Part shown: one piece after another, positions 1 through 7,295 of the stretch | Layout: every line of letters starts with the position of its first letter | Position numbering within the stretch: the stretch's first letter is position 1 | DNA from: DASPKO01 sp035628055 | GTDB taxonomy: Bacteria; Planctomycetota; Phycisphaerae; Phycisphaerales; UBA1924 | Assembly: GCA_035628055.1 (NCBI GenBank) | Contig: DASPKO010000203.1 | Coordinates: 1-7,295, forward strand | Direction: 5' to 3' | Length of the DNA: 7,295 bases | Translations under genes and position numbers: made by a program | Notes under the pieces: generated by a model | What the model saw: only the letters and a program-made list of their open reading frames with translations | Told to the model about the DNA's origin: nothing | Database searches by the model: none

Positions 1-1
1 C

Positions 2-256
2 CGGCAGCCCTCACTCGCCTGGACGCCCGTAGATCCGCTGGCCCTGCCGGGCGGGGCCGCGGGAATGCGCCGGCGGGTCGAGAGCGCGGTCGGGCACGCC
101 AACCGGGTCAAGTCGGCCTCGGCGTGGCTCACCGTCGCGACGCTGATGCAGTCCGAGGGCCGTGACGCCCTGGCCGCGAAGATGCTGGACCGGGCCCGGG
201 CCGCGGGGCTGAGCGTGCCGGTCTATCGCGAGATGAGCCAGGCCCTGAGGCCCTAG
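2..256 (+). CDS. C-terminal end of an unrecognised helical protein (5' partial)
   Basis: The frame is open from the first base of the window to a TAG at 254-256, so this is most likely the last 84 codons of a longer gene rather than a 63-residue gene starting at the ATG at 65. No ribosome binding site precedes that ATG. The first residues are Pro/Gly-rich (DPLALPGGAAG), like a linker. The rest looks alpha-helical: SAWLTVATLMQSEGRDALAAK followed by MLDRARAAGLSVPVYREMSQ resembles one helix-turn-helix unit of a TPR- or HEAT-like solenoid, but one unit is too little to assign a family. No catalytic motif, signal peptide or membrane segment is visible. It is separated from rplK by 247 nt with its own promoter candidate, so a role in translation should not be inferred. 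A short GC hairpin (256-260 with 265-269, loop GGTC) sits on the stop codon but has no T-run. Function unknown. Confidence 0.6.
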   Translation, partial: RQPSLAWTPVDPLALPGGAAGMRRRVESAVGHANRVKSASAWLTVATLMQSEGRDALAAKMLDRARAAGLSVPVYREMSQALRP

Positions 257-278
257 GCGCGGTCGCGCCGCGTGGCAT

Positions 279-308
279 GGCGGCCGCCCCGCAAGCCGAG
301 GCGGCCGC
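279..308. repeat. Paired GCGGCCGC palindromes, 21 bp centre to centre
   Basis: The 9-mer GGCGGCCGC occurs at 279-287 and again at 300-308. Each copy contains the self-complementary octamer GCGGCCGC (280-287 and 301-308). The copies are 21 bp apart, two turns of B-DNA, and the second ends 7 bp before the candidate -35 box of the rplK promoter. This layout could suit a dimeric regulator binding one face of the helix. In DNA this GC-rich, such octamers also arise by chance. No function is established. Confidence 0.4.
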
Positions 309-315
309 GGCGCCC

Positions 316-343
316 TTGTCTGCGAATCCGGCCCCGCTACCAT
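316..343 (+). promoter_or_regulatory. Candidate sigma70-type promoter for rplK-rplA
   Basis: TTGTCT (316-321, 4 of 6 matches to TTGACA) and TACCAT (338-343, 4 of 6 matches to TATAAT) are separated by 16 bp. They lie in the only relatively AT-richer patch between the upstream gene and rplK. The expected transcription start is near 350, giving a leader of about 150 nt. The -10 box is preceded by GC (GCTACCAT), the same arrangement as the candidate rpoB promoter (GCTACACT). Assigned by eye; no transcript data. Confidence 0.5.
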
Positions 344-347
344 CTGC

Positions 348-503
348 CCGACCGGGCGGGCCCGTCGGCTATTGGCGACGGTCCGCGGCGTCTGGTGCCC
401 GGGACATCCCAAGCCGTTTTCACCACCGAGCCGCTCCTCTCCCTTGGCCGGGACGGAGCTCTGACGGGGACGATCCCCGGCGGCCGGTGGGAGGTGGAGC
501 ACA
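348..503 (+). promoter_or_regulatory. Structured rplK-rplA mRNA leader, possible L1 autoregulation site
   Basis: The predicted transcript begins at a stable hairpin: CCGAC (348-352) pairs with GTCGG (364-368), one bulged C follows, then GGG (354-356) pairs with CCC (361-363) around a CGGG loop. A second hairpin, CGGGGA (465-470) with TCCCCG (474-479) and loop CGA, lies just before the Shine-Dalgarno. The Shine-Dalgarno region 486-497 could alternatively pair with upstream segments: GGGAG (489-493) with CTCCC (439-443), or CGGTGG (485-490) with CCACCG (423-428). In many bacteria L1 represses the L11-L1 mRNA by binding its leader, so such a control is plausible here. I could not identify the L1 recognition loop itself with confidence. 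Confidence 0.4.
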
Positions 504-932
504 ATGGCCAAGAAAGAAATCGTCAAGAAGTTCAAGATCATGGCCCCCGGTGGCAAGGCCACGCCCGCGCCCCCGCTGGGTCCGGCCCTGGGCGGGAACG
601 GGGTCAACCCGGGCCAGTTCGTTCAGCAGTTCAACGCCGCCACCTCCAAGCTCAACGGCAAGGTGGTGGGGTGCATCATCACGGTCTTCAACGACCGGTC
701 GTTCACGTTCGAGATCAAGAGCTCGCCCGCGGCGGTGCTGATCAAGGAGGCCGCCAAGGCCGAGAAGGGCTCGGGCGAGCCCAACAAGACCAAGGTGGGC
801 AAGATCACCCGCGACCAGGTGCGGGCGATCGCGGCCGAGAAGCAGGTGGACCTCAACGCCGGCTCGGTCGAGGCGGCGATGCGGATCATCGAGGGTACTG
901 CCCGGTCGATGGGCGTGACGGTGGAGGGCTAA
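504..932 (+). CDS. rplK: 50S ribosomal protein L11
   Basis: L11 binds the GTPase-associated region of 23S rRNA (H43/H44) at the base of the L7/L12 stalk. It takes part in factor-dependent GTP hydrolysis and, in many bacteria, in stringent-response signalling. The product is 142 aa, the same as E. coli L11, and aligns end to end. The N-terminal domain holds the proline-rich helix PAPPLGPALGGNGVN (from residue 21), the thiostrepton-linked region. The C-terminal rRNA-binding domain carries GSGEPNKTKVGKI (89-101), and the family signature RIIEGTARSMGVTV lies at residues 127-140. The ATG at 504 is supported by the canonical MAKK start and by GGAGG at 490-494, 9 nt upstream. It ends in TAA only 5 nt before rplA, and its last codons supply rplA's Shine-Dalgarno, so the two genes are tightly coupled. 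No nusG is seen immediately upstream, unlike the usual secE-nusG-rplK order. Confidence 0.98.
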   Translation: MAKKEIVKKFKIMAPGGKATPAPPLGPALGGNGVNPGQFVQQFNAATSKLNGKVVGCIITVFNDRSFTFEIKSSPAAVLIKEAAKAEKGSGEPNKTKVGKITRDQVRAIAAEKQVDLNAGSVEAAMRIIEGTARSMGVTVEG

Positions 933-937
933 TCAGC

Positions 938-1630
938 ATGAAGCTGTCCAAGCGCGCCAGGGCCAACGCCGAGCTCAAGCCCGTCGACCCGCTCCCCCCC
1001 GCCGAGGCGGTGGCGGCCCTGAAGAAGTTCAAGGCCCCCAAGTTCGACCAGACGGTCAACGTCGTGATGCACCTGGGGATCGACCCGGCCCAGGCCGACC
1101 AGGCGATCCGCGGCGCCGTCGCCCTGCCCAAGGGCATCGGCGTGACCAAGCGCGTCATCGCGTTCTGCCGCGAGGACGTCGCCAAGCAGGCCCGCGAGGC
1201 CGGCGCCGTCGAGGCGGGCGGCGAGGACCTGGTCGCCAAGATCGAGGGCGGATGGATGGACTTCGACGTGGCGGTCGCCTCGCCGGACATGATGCGGGTG
1301 GTGTCGCGCCTGGGCAAGGTGCTGGGTCCCAAGGGCCTGATGCCATCGCCCAAGGCGGGCACCGTGACGCCCAACGTCGCCGACGCCGTGCGGGAGTATT
1401 CCGCGGGCAAGGTGGAGTACCGGAACGACAAGGGCGGAAACATCCACGCGGTGATCGGGAAGATGAGCTTCGCCCCGGGCGACCTGGTGGCCAATCTCGA
1501 GCACTTCCTGCACACCATCGAGCGGGCGCGGCCCAGCTCGGCCAAGGGCCACTACATCAAGAAGGTCGTCATCTCCGGGGCGATGACCCCGAGCGTGCAG
1601 ATCAAGATCCAGCAGGCCGCCGTTCAGTAA
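938..1630 (+). CDS. rplA: 50S ribosomal protein L1
   Basis: L1 binds 23S rRNA H76-H78, forms the mobile L1 stalk that moves E-site tRNA, and often represses its own L11-L1 mRNA. The product is 230 aa (E. coli 234). Domain I is formed by both ends (about 1-66 and 158-230), and the inserted domain II spans about 67-157. The L1 family signature region, FDVAVASPDMMRVVSRLGKV, lies at 109-128, followed by LGPKGLMPSPKAGTVTPNV. The same frame stays open far upstream to 272, but that stretch overlaps rplK out of frame and is not L1-like. The ATG at 938 has GGAGGG (923-928) 9 nt upstream, inside the end of rplK, and gives the family N-terminus MKLSKRARA. One oddity: the rRNA-binding triad usually Thr-Met-Gly reads Ala215-Met216-Thr217 (SGAMTPSV). 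The gene ends in TAA, 55 nt before rplJ. Confidence 0.98.
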   Translation: MKLSKRARANAELKPVDPLPPAEAVAALKKFKAPKFDQTVNVVMHLGIDPAQADQAIRGAVALPKGIGVTKRVIAFCREDVAKQAREAGAVEAGGEDLVAKIEGGWMDFDVAVASPDMMRVVSRLGKVLGPKGLMPSPKAGTVTPNVADAVREYSAGKVEYRNDKGGNIHAVIGKMSFAPGDLVANLEHFLHTIERARPSSAKGHYIKKVVISGAMTPSVQIKIQQAAVQ

Positions 1631-1651
1631 GCCCGGCACGAGCAGGACACC

Positions 1652-1666
1652 GGGGCCGCAGGCCCC
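1652..1666 (+). promoter_or_regulatory. GC hairpin in the rplA-rplJ spacer
   Basis: GGGGCC (1652-1657) and GGCCCC (1661-1666) form a perfect 6-bp stem with loop GCA, midway between the rplA stop and the rplJ start. No T-run follows, so it does not look like an intrinsic terminator. It might separate the L11-L1 message from the L10-L7/L12 message, or act as part of a very short rplJ leader. The fold is predicted by eye only. Confidence 0.4.
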
Positions 1667-1685
1667 CGCACCCGGACCCAACGCC

Positions 1686-2231
1686 ATGTCCAAGCAAGTC
1701 AAAGAACTGATCATGCGGGAGTACCAGGCGCGCATCCAGGGCGCCAACGACGGCATGCTCATCAGCATCCGCGGGATGACCGCGATCGACACCAACAAGG
1801 TGCGGGCGCATCTGCGTCCCAAGGGGATCCGCGTCACGGTCATCCGCAACAGCCTGGCCCGCAAGGCCTTCGAGGGGACCGGGCTCGATGGCCTGGCGCC
1901 CCTGCTCGAGGGCCCCAACGCCCTGGCCTATGGCGGCGCGTCGGTCGTCGAGGTCGCCCGCGAGATCGTCAAGCTCCTCGAGACCTTCCCGGGTCTGGAG
2001 CTGCGCGGGGCCGTGCTCGACGGCCAGCTCTTCCAGGGTGACGCGGGGGTCAAGGCCCTCTCGAAGTTCCCCACCCGCGAGGAGGCGGTCGCCCAGGTCA
2101 TCACCCTGCTGGTGAGCCCGGCCCGCAAGCTGGCGGCCCAGGTCAAGGGTCCCGGAGCCACGATCGCCGGTCTCATCAAGGCCATCGAGACCAAGCTCGA
2201 GGGGGGCGGGACCATCGCCCGCACGGCCTAG
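1686..2231 (+). CDS. rplJ: 50S ribosomal protein L10
   Basis: L10 anchors L7/L12 dimers to the 50S stalk base next to L11. The L10-L7/L12 complex often represses its own mRNA. The product is 181 aa (E. coli L10 is 165), with the surplus mainly in the C-terminal part. Its N-terminal rRNA-binding domain includes GMLISIRGMTAIDTNKVRAH and VTVIRNSLARKAF, typical L10 segments. The C-terminal stretch AQVKGPGATIAGLIKAIETK (residues 149-168) is the helical region expected to carry the L7/L12 dimers. The ATG at 1686 gives the family-like start MSKQVKE and no in-frame ATG, GTG or TTG lies between the rplA stop and it. However, no proper Shine-Dalgarno is present: only GGA at 1674-1676 lies at suitable distance. 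It ends in TAG, while the other complete genes of the cluster end in TAA. Confidence 0.97.
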   Translation: MSKQVKELIMREYQARIQGANDGMLISIRGMTAIDTNKVRAHLRPKGIRVTVIRNSLARKAFEGTGLDGLAPLLEGPNALAYGGASVVEVAREIVKLLETFPGLELRGAVLDGQLFQGDAGVKALSKFPTREEAVAQVITLLVSPARKLAAQVKGPGATIAGLIKAIETKLEGGGTIARTA

Positions 2232-2255
2232 GCCGGAGAGCCGCAACTCTCGGGC
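2232..2255 (+). promoter_or_regulatory. Hairpin directly after the rplJ stop
   Basis: GAGAG (2236-2240) pairs with CTCTC (2247-2251) around CCGCAA. GCC (2232-2234) pairs with GGC (2253-2255) outside a single G-G mismatch. It starts at the first base after the rplJ stop codon. The sequence that follows (ATCAGACAGACACCC) has no T-run, so termination is unlikely. It could stabilise or mark processing of the upstream message. Confidence 0.35.
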
Positions 2256-2302
2256 ATCAGACAGACACCCACATCCGACTGGCCCGTGCAGCGGGGTAAA
2301 GA

Positions 2303-2317
2303 GCCGGAAGGTCCGGC
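2303..2317 (+). promoter_or_regulatory. Second hairpin in the rplJ-rplL spacer
   Basis: GCCGGA (2303-2308) and TCCGGC (2312-2317) form a perfect 6-bp stem with loop AGG. AGA (2300-2302) and TCT (2321-2323) can add three outer pairs across a CCC bulge. No T-run follows. This is one of three hairpins in the 141-nt spacer, which holds no gene I can support. Confidence 0.35.
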
Positions 2318-2339
2318 CCCTCTCGGATGAGCTTGTACG

Positions 2340-2355
2340 GCGGGCAGCGGCCCGC
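2340..2355 (+). promoter_or_regulatory. Hairpin just before the rplL Shine-Dalgarno
   Basis: GCGGGC (2340-2345) and GCCCGC (2350-2355) form a perfect 6-bp stem with loop AGCG. Its base is 5 nt before the rplL Shine-Dalgarno AAGGA (2361-2365), which it leaves unpaired. A hairpin here could keep the site open for efficient initiation, since L7/L12 is needed in several copies per ribosome. That role is inference. Confidence 0.35.
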
Positions 2356-2372
2356 GGAAGAAGGATCACATC

Positions 2373-2750
2373 ATGGCGACGATCACCGAGCTGGGAGACG
2401 CCCTCGCCTCCCTGACCCTCAAGGACGCGGTCGAGCTGGGCAAGTACCTCAAGGACACGTACGGCATCGAGGCCGCCGCGGGCGGCGGGATGATGATGGC
2501 GGCCCCCGCGGCCGCCGGCGCCGCCGCGGTCGAGGAGAAGACGAGCTTCGACGTCATCCTCAAGGCGGCGGGCGAGAAGAAGATCAACGTCATCAAGGTG
2601 GTGCGCGAGGCGACGGGCCTGGGCCTCAAGGAGGCCAAGGACCTGGTGGACGGGGCCCCGAAGCCGATCAAGCAGGGCGTCTCGAAGGAGGACGCCGACA
2701 AGCTCAAGAAGAGCCTGGAAGAGCAGGGCGCGACCGTCGAGCTGGCGTAA
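2373..2750 (+). CDS. rplL: 50S ribosomal protein L7/L12
   Basis: L7/L12 is the multicopy stalk protein that recruits translation factors EF-Tu, EF-G, IF2 and RF3 and promotes their GTP hydrolysis. The product is 125 aa (family about 120-130). Residues 1-33 are the N-terminal dimerisation and L10-binding domain. Residues 34-52 form a flexible Ala/Gly-rich hinge with an unusual GGGMMMAAP run. Residues 56-125 are the globular factor-binding domain. That domain contains INVIKVVREATGLGLKEAKD (71-90), with I74, K75 and R78 matching the E. coli factor-contact residues I69, K70 and R73. It ends with LKKSLEEQGATVELA. The start at 2373 has AAGGA at 2361-2365, 7 nt upstream, a cleaner site than that of rplJ. 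This fits the higher translation L7/L12 needs relative to L10. It ends in TAA, followed by 330 nt without a gene. Confidence 0.98.
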   Translation: MATITELGDALASLTLKDAVELGKYLKDTYGIEAAAGGGMMMAAPAAAGAAAVEEKTSFDVILKAAGEKKINVIKVVREATGLGLKEAKDLVDGAPKPIKQGVSKEDADKLKKSLEEQGATVELA

Positions 2751-2781
2751 ACGCCGGCCCGGCAGCGGTCTTCGGCCCGGC

Positions 2782-2804
2782 GGCCCGGAAGGGTCGGCCG
2801 GGTC
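2782..2804 (+). promoter_or_regulatory. Hairpin after rplL, weak attenuator candidate
   Basis: GGCCCGG (2782-2788) pairs with CCGGGTC (2798-2804), including one G-T wobble, around a 9-nt loop, and is followed by ATTTCG. The T-tract has only three bases, so efficient intrinsic termination is doubtful. The position matches the region after rplL where E. coli has a partial terminator that lowers rpoB transcription relative to rplL. The similarity is of position only. Confidence 0.3.
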
Positions 2805-2890
2805 ATTTCGAGAGCGGCCGTCCCGGCCCCGGCACGGGGCGAGACCGCCGCGGGCGTGGGGGGACCGGCCGCCCGGGTGGGTGTTTTCCG

Positions 2891-2912
2891 CACTCCGCCC
2901 CATGGCGGAGTG
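2891..2912 (+). promoter_or_regulatory. Perfect 9-bp inverted repeat upstream of the rpoB promoter
   Basis: CACTCCGCC (2891-2899) and GGCGGAGTG (2904-2912) are exact reverse complements with the 4-nt centre CCAT. TTT before it (2885-2887) and AAA after it (2913-2915) could extend the stem across a CCG bulge. There is no T-run 3' of it on either strand, so a standard intrinsic terminator is unlikely. As RNA it could be an RNase III-type processing or pausing hairpin. As DNA it would be a good dimeric operator, its right edge lying 20 bp before the candidate -35 box at 2933. Confidence 0.5.
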
Positions 2913-2932
2913 AAATCCGCGCGCCGCAACGC

Positions 2933-2962
2933 TTGCTCGCCCCCCCCCGGGGTGGCTACACT
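2933..2962 (+). promoter_or_regulatory. Candidate internal promoter for rpoB-rpoC with a C9 spacer tract
   Basis: TTGCTC (2933-2938, 3 of 6 matches to TTGACA) and TACACT (2957-2962, 4 of 6 to TATAAT, preceded by GC) are 18 bp apart. Transcription would start near 2969 and give a leader of about 110 nt. The spacer contains nine consecutive C (2940-2948) followed by GGGG (2949-2952). The -10 context GCTACACT echoes GCTACCAT in the candidate rplK promoter, which raises confidence in both. The other parts of the 330-nt gap (2751-3080) are the two hairpins upstream and the leader downstream; I see no small gene in it. Confidence 0.45.
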
Positions 2963-3025
2963 CCGTGGTTCGGCACGGCGCGACTCACGGGTGGAAGCCA
3001 GCGGCAATCAAAAACTCAAGCGCTC

Positions 3026-3045
3026 CCGCGGCTGATGTAGCGCGG
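3026..3045 (+). promoter_or_regulatory. Stem-loop in the rpoB leader
   Basis: CCGC (3026-3029) pairs with GCGG (3042-3045). G3030 is bulged, and GCT (3031-3033) pairs with AGC (3039-3041) around loop GATGT. An outer GCCAGC (2997-3002) can pair with GCTGGC (3045-3050), enclosing it apart from one shared base. The rpoB Shine-Dalgarno at 3071-3074 stays free in this fold. Role unknown. Confidence 0.35.
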
Positions 3046-3080
3046 CTGGCGGGGCTGTACCAACCATCAAGAGGTAGTCG

Positions 3081-6887
<3,807 letters not shown>

Positions 6888-6890
6888 AGC

Positions 6891-6907
6891 CCGGCGGGCC
6901 CCGCCGG
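6891..6907 (+). promoter_or_regulatory. Hairpin three bases after the rpoB stop
   Basis: CCGGCGG (6891-6897) and CCGCCGG (6901-6907) form a perfect 7-bp all-GC stem with loop GCC. No T-run follows, and rpoC continues on the same strand, so this is not read as a terminator. It may pause transcription, slow 3' exonucleases or mark RNA processing between rpoB and rpoC. Confidence 0.4.
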
Positions 6908-6930
6908 CGCCGCCCGGCGCGGTCCCCACG

Positions 6931-6958
6931 GCGCCCCGGCGCGTCCGGCGCGGGGCGC
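6931..6958 (+). promoter_or_regulatory. Second, stronger hairpin in the rpoB-rpoC spacer
   Basis: GCGCCCCG (6931-6938) pairs exactly with CGGGGCGC (6951-6958). Inside, after a bulged G6939, CGC (6940-6942) pairs with GCG (6948-6950) around GTCCG, giving 11 GC pairs in all. Again there is no T-run. With the hairpin at 6891-6907 it fills much of a 145-nt spacer that holds no gene or promoter-like sequence. Confidence 0.4.
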
Positions 6959-7012
6959 GCGGTCGGCGGCCCGGTCGCGGGCGCCCGGCCCGACGAAGAA
7001 CGAATCACGCGG

Positions 7013-7027
7013 ACCTTCGCGAAAGGT
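7013..7027 (+). promoter_or_regulatory. Small hairpin containing the rpoC Shine-Dalgarno
   Basis: ACCTT (7013-7017) pairs with AAGGT (7023-7027) around CGCGA. The 3' arm contains most of AAAGG (7022-7026), the ribosome binding site for rpoC 6 nt before its ATG. The octamer TTCGCGAA at 7016-7023 is itself a palindrome. If formed, the stem would mask the site and make rpoC translation depend on unfolding, for example by ribosomes or by the fold of the spacer. Five base pairs is modest stability. Confidence 0.4.
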
Positions 7028-7032
7028 TTGTC

Positions 7033-7295
7033 ATGGCGATGAACACCGACAGCGTGTACGACCGGATCAACGACTACAACGCCATCAAGATCTCCCTGGC
7101 CTCGCCCAACGACATCCGCTCCTGGTCCTACGGCGAGGTCAAGAAGCCCGAGACCATCAACTACCGCACCTACCGCCCGGAAAAGGACGGCCTTTTCTGC
7201 GAGCGCATCTTCGGGCCCGAGCGCGACTACGAGTGCGCCTGCGGCAAGTACCGCGGCACCAAGTACAAGGGCATCATCTGCGACCGCTGCGGCGT
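7033..7295 (+). CDS. rpoC: DNA-directed RNA polymerase subunit beta' (3' partial, N-terminus only)
   Basis: RpoC is the partner of RpoB and supplies the Mg-binding active-site loop, which lies beyond this window. The first 87 codons are present and the gene runs off the right edge. Visible are the conserved N-terminal segment KISLASPNDIRSWSYGEVKK (19-38), then PETINYRTYRPEKDGLFCER, IFGP and the zinc-binding site. The zinc site is Cys68-x-Cys70-x12-Cys83-x2-Cys86, the same spacing as the E. coli beta' zinc-binding domain (C70, C72, C85, C88). The ATG at 7033 is favoured over the in-frame ATG at 7039 because AAAGG (7022-7026) is 6 nt before it rather than 12. The N-terminal wording closely resembles planctomycete RpoC. 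It lies 145 nt after rpoB on the same strand with no visible promoter of its own, so co-transcription with rpoB is likely. Confidence 0.98.
   Translation, partial: MAMNTDSVYDRINDYNAIKISLASPNDIRSWSYGEVKKPETINYRTYRPEKDGLFCERIFGPERDYECACGKYRGTKYKGIICDRCG

Noticed and set aside
272..937. Long upstream extension of the rplA frame, starting at 272
   Set aside because: It overlaps rplK out of frame and encodes Arg/Gly/Gln-rich sequence with no L1 similarity. The L1 N-terminus and a good Shine-Dalgarno define the start at 938.
2334..2339. TTGTAC as a -35 box for an rplL promoter
   Set aside because: No -10-like hexamer lies 16-18 bp downstream, where the sequence is CGCGGAAGAAGG and then the Shine-Dalgarno.
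2840..2890. GC-rich segment followed by TTTT (2884-2887) as an intrinsic terminator after rplL
   Set aside because: I could not draw a stable stem directly adjacent to the four T bases; the nearest complementarity is short and distant.
1602..2903. Open frame of 433 codons on the - strand over rplJ-rplL
   Set aside because: It is a shadow of the GC-rich coding on the + strand, has a low-complexity composition, and spans two well-defined genes and their spacer.
2327..3040. + strand open frame of 237 codons overlapping rplL and the following gap
   Set aside because: It runs through rplL in another frame, is Arg/Gly-rich throughout, and has no family-like motif or convincing ribosome binding site. 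The part after 2750 has the same shadow-like composition.

Overview
The window carries the classic bacterial ribosomal-protein/RNA-polymerase cluster, all on the + strand, in the order rplK - rplA - rplJ - rplL - rpoB - rpoC. The tail of one unrecognised gene lies upstream, and rpoC is cut by the right edge. Base composition is very GC-rich. In-frame TTA, CTA and TCA codons are completely absent from rpoB. The RpoC N-terminus (the SYGEVKKPETINYRTYRPEK stretch and the CxC-x12-CxxC zinc site) and the style of RpoB and L7/L12 fit Planctomycetota best, perhaps an Isosphaera-like lineage. That placement is inferred from remembered family sequences, not from a search.

Layout. Positions 2-256 hold the C-terminal end of a helical protein of unknown function. 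Positions 257-503 hold no gene; they contain a pair of GCGGCCGC palindromes two helical turns apart, a plausible sigma70-type promoter (316-343) and a structured leader ending in a strong Shine-Dalgarno. rplK (L11) and rplA (L1) follow with only 5 nt between them. A 55-nt spacer with a tight hairpin precedes rplJ (L10), which has no clear Shine-Dalgarno. A 141-nt spacer with three hairpins precedes rplL (L7/L12). The 330-nt rplL-rpoB gap holds two hairpins, one with a perfect 9-bp stem, then a second candidate promoter (2933-2962) with a C9 tract in its spacer, then the rpoB leader. rpoB is full length (1268 aa). A 145-nt GC-rich hairpin region leads to rpoC, whose Shine-Dalgarno lies in one arm of a small hairpin.

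How they work together. L11, L1, L10 and L7/L12 build the L1 stalk and the GTPase-associated L7/L12 stalk of the 50S subunit. RpoB and RpoC form the catalytic core of RNA polymerase. A promoter before rplK and a second before rpoB would allow the ribosomal and polymerase genes to be made together yet adjusted separately, as is known for this cluster in other bacteria. No convincing intrinsic terminator (hairpin plus T-run) appears inside the cluster.

No undescribed system is visible. The points worth a second look are regulatory (leaders, hairpins, the promoter with a C9 tract) and two residue-level oddities: L1 has AMT where Thr-Met-Gly is usual, and RpoB has Val where the rifampicin-pocket Phe514 (E. 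coli numbering) is usual.
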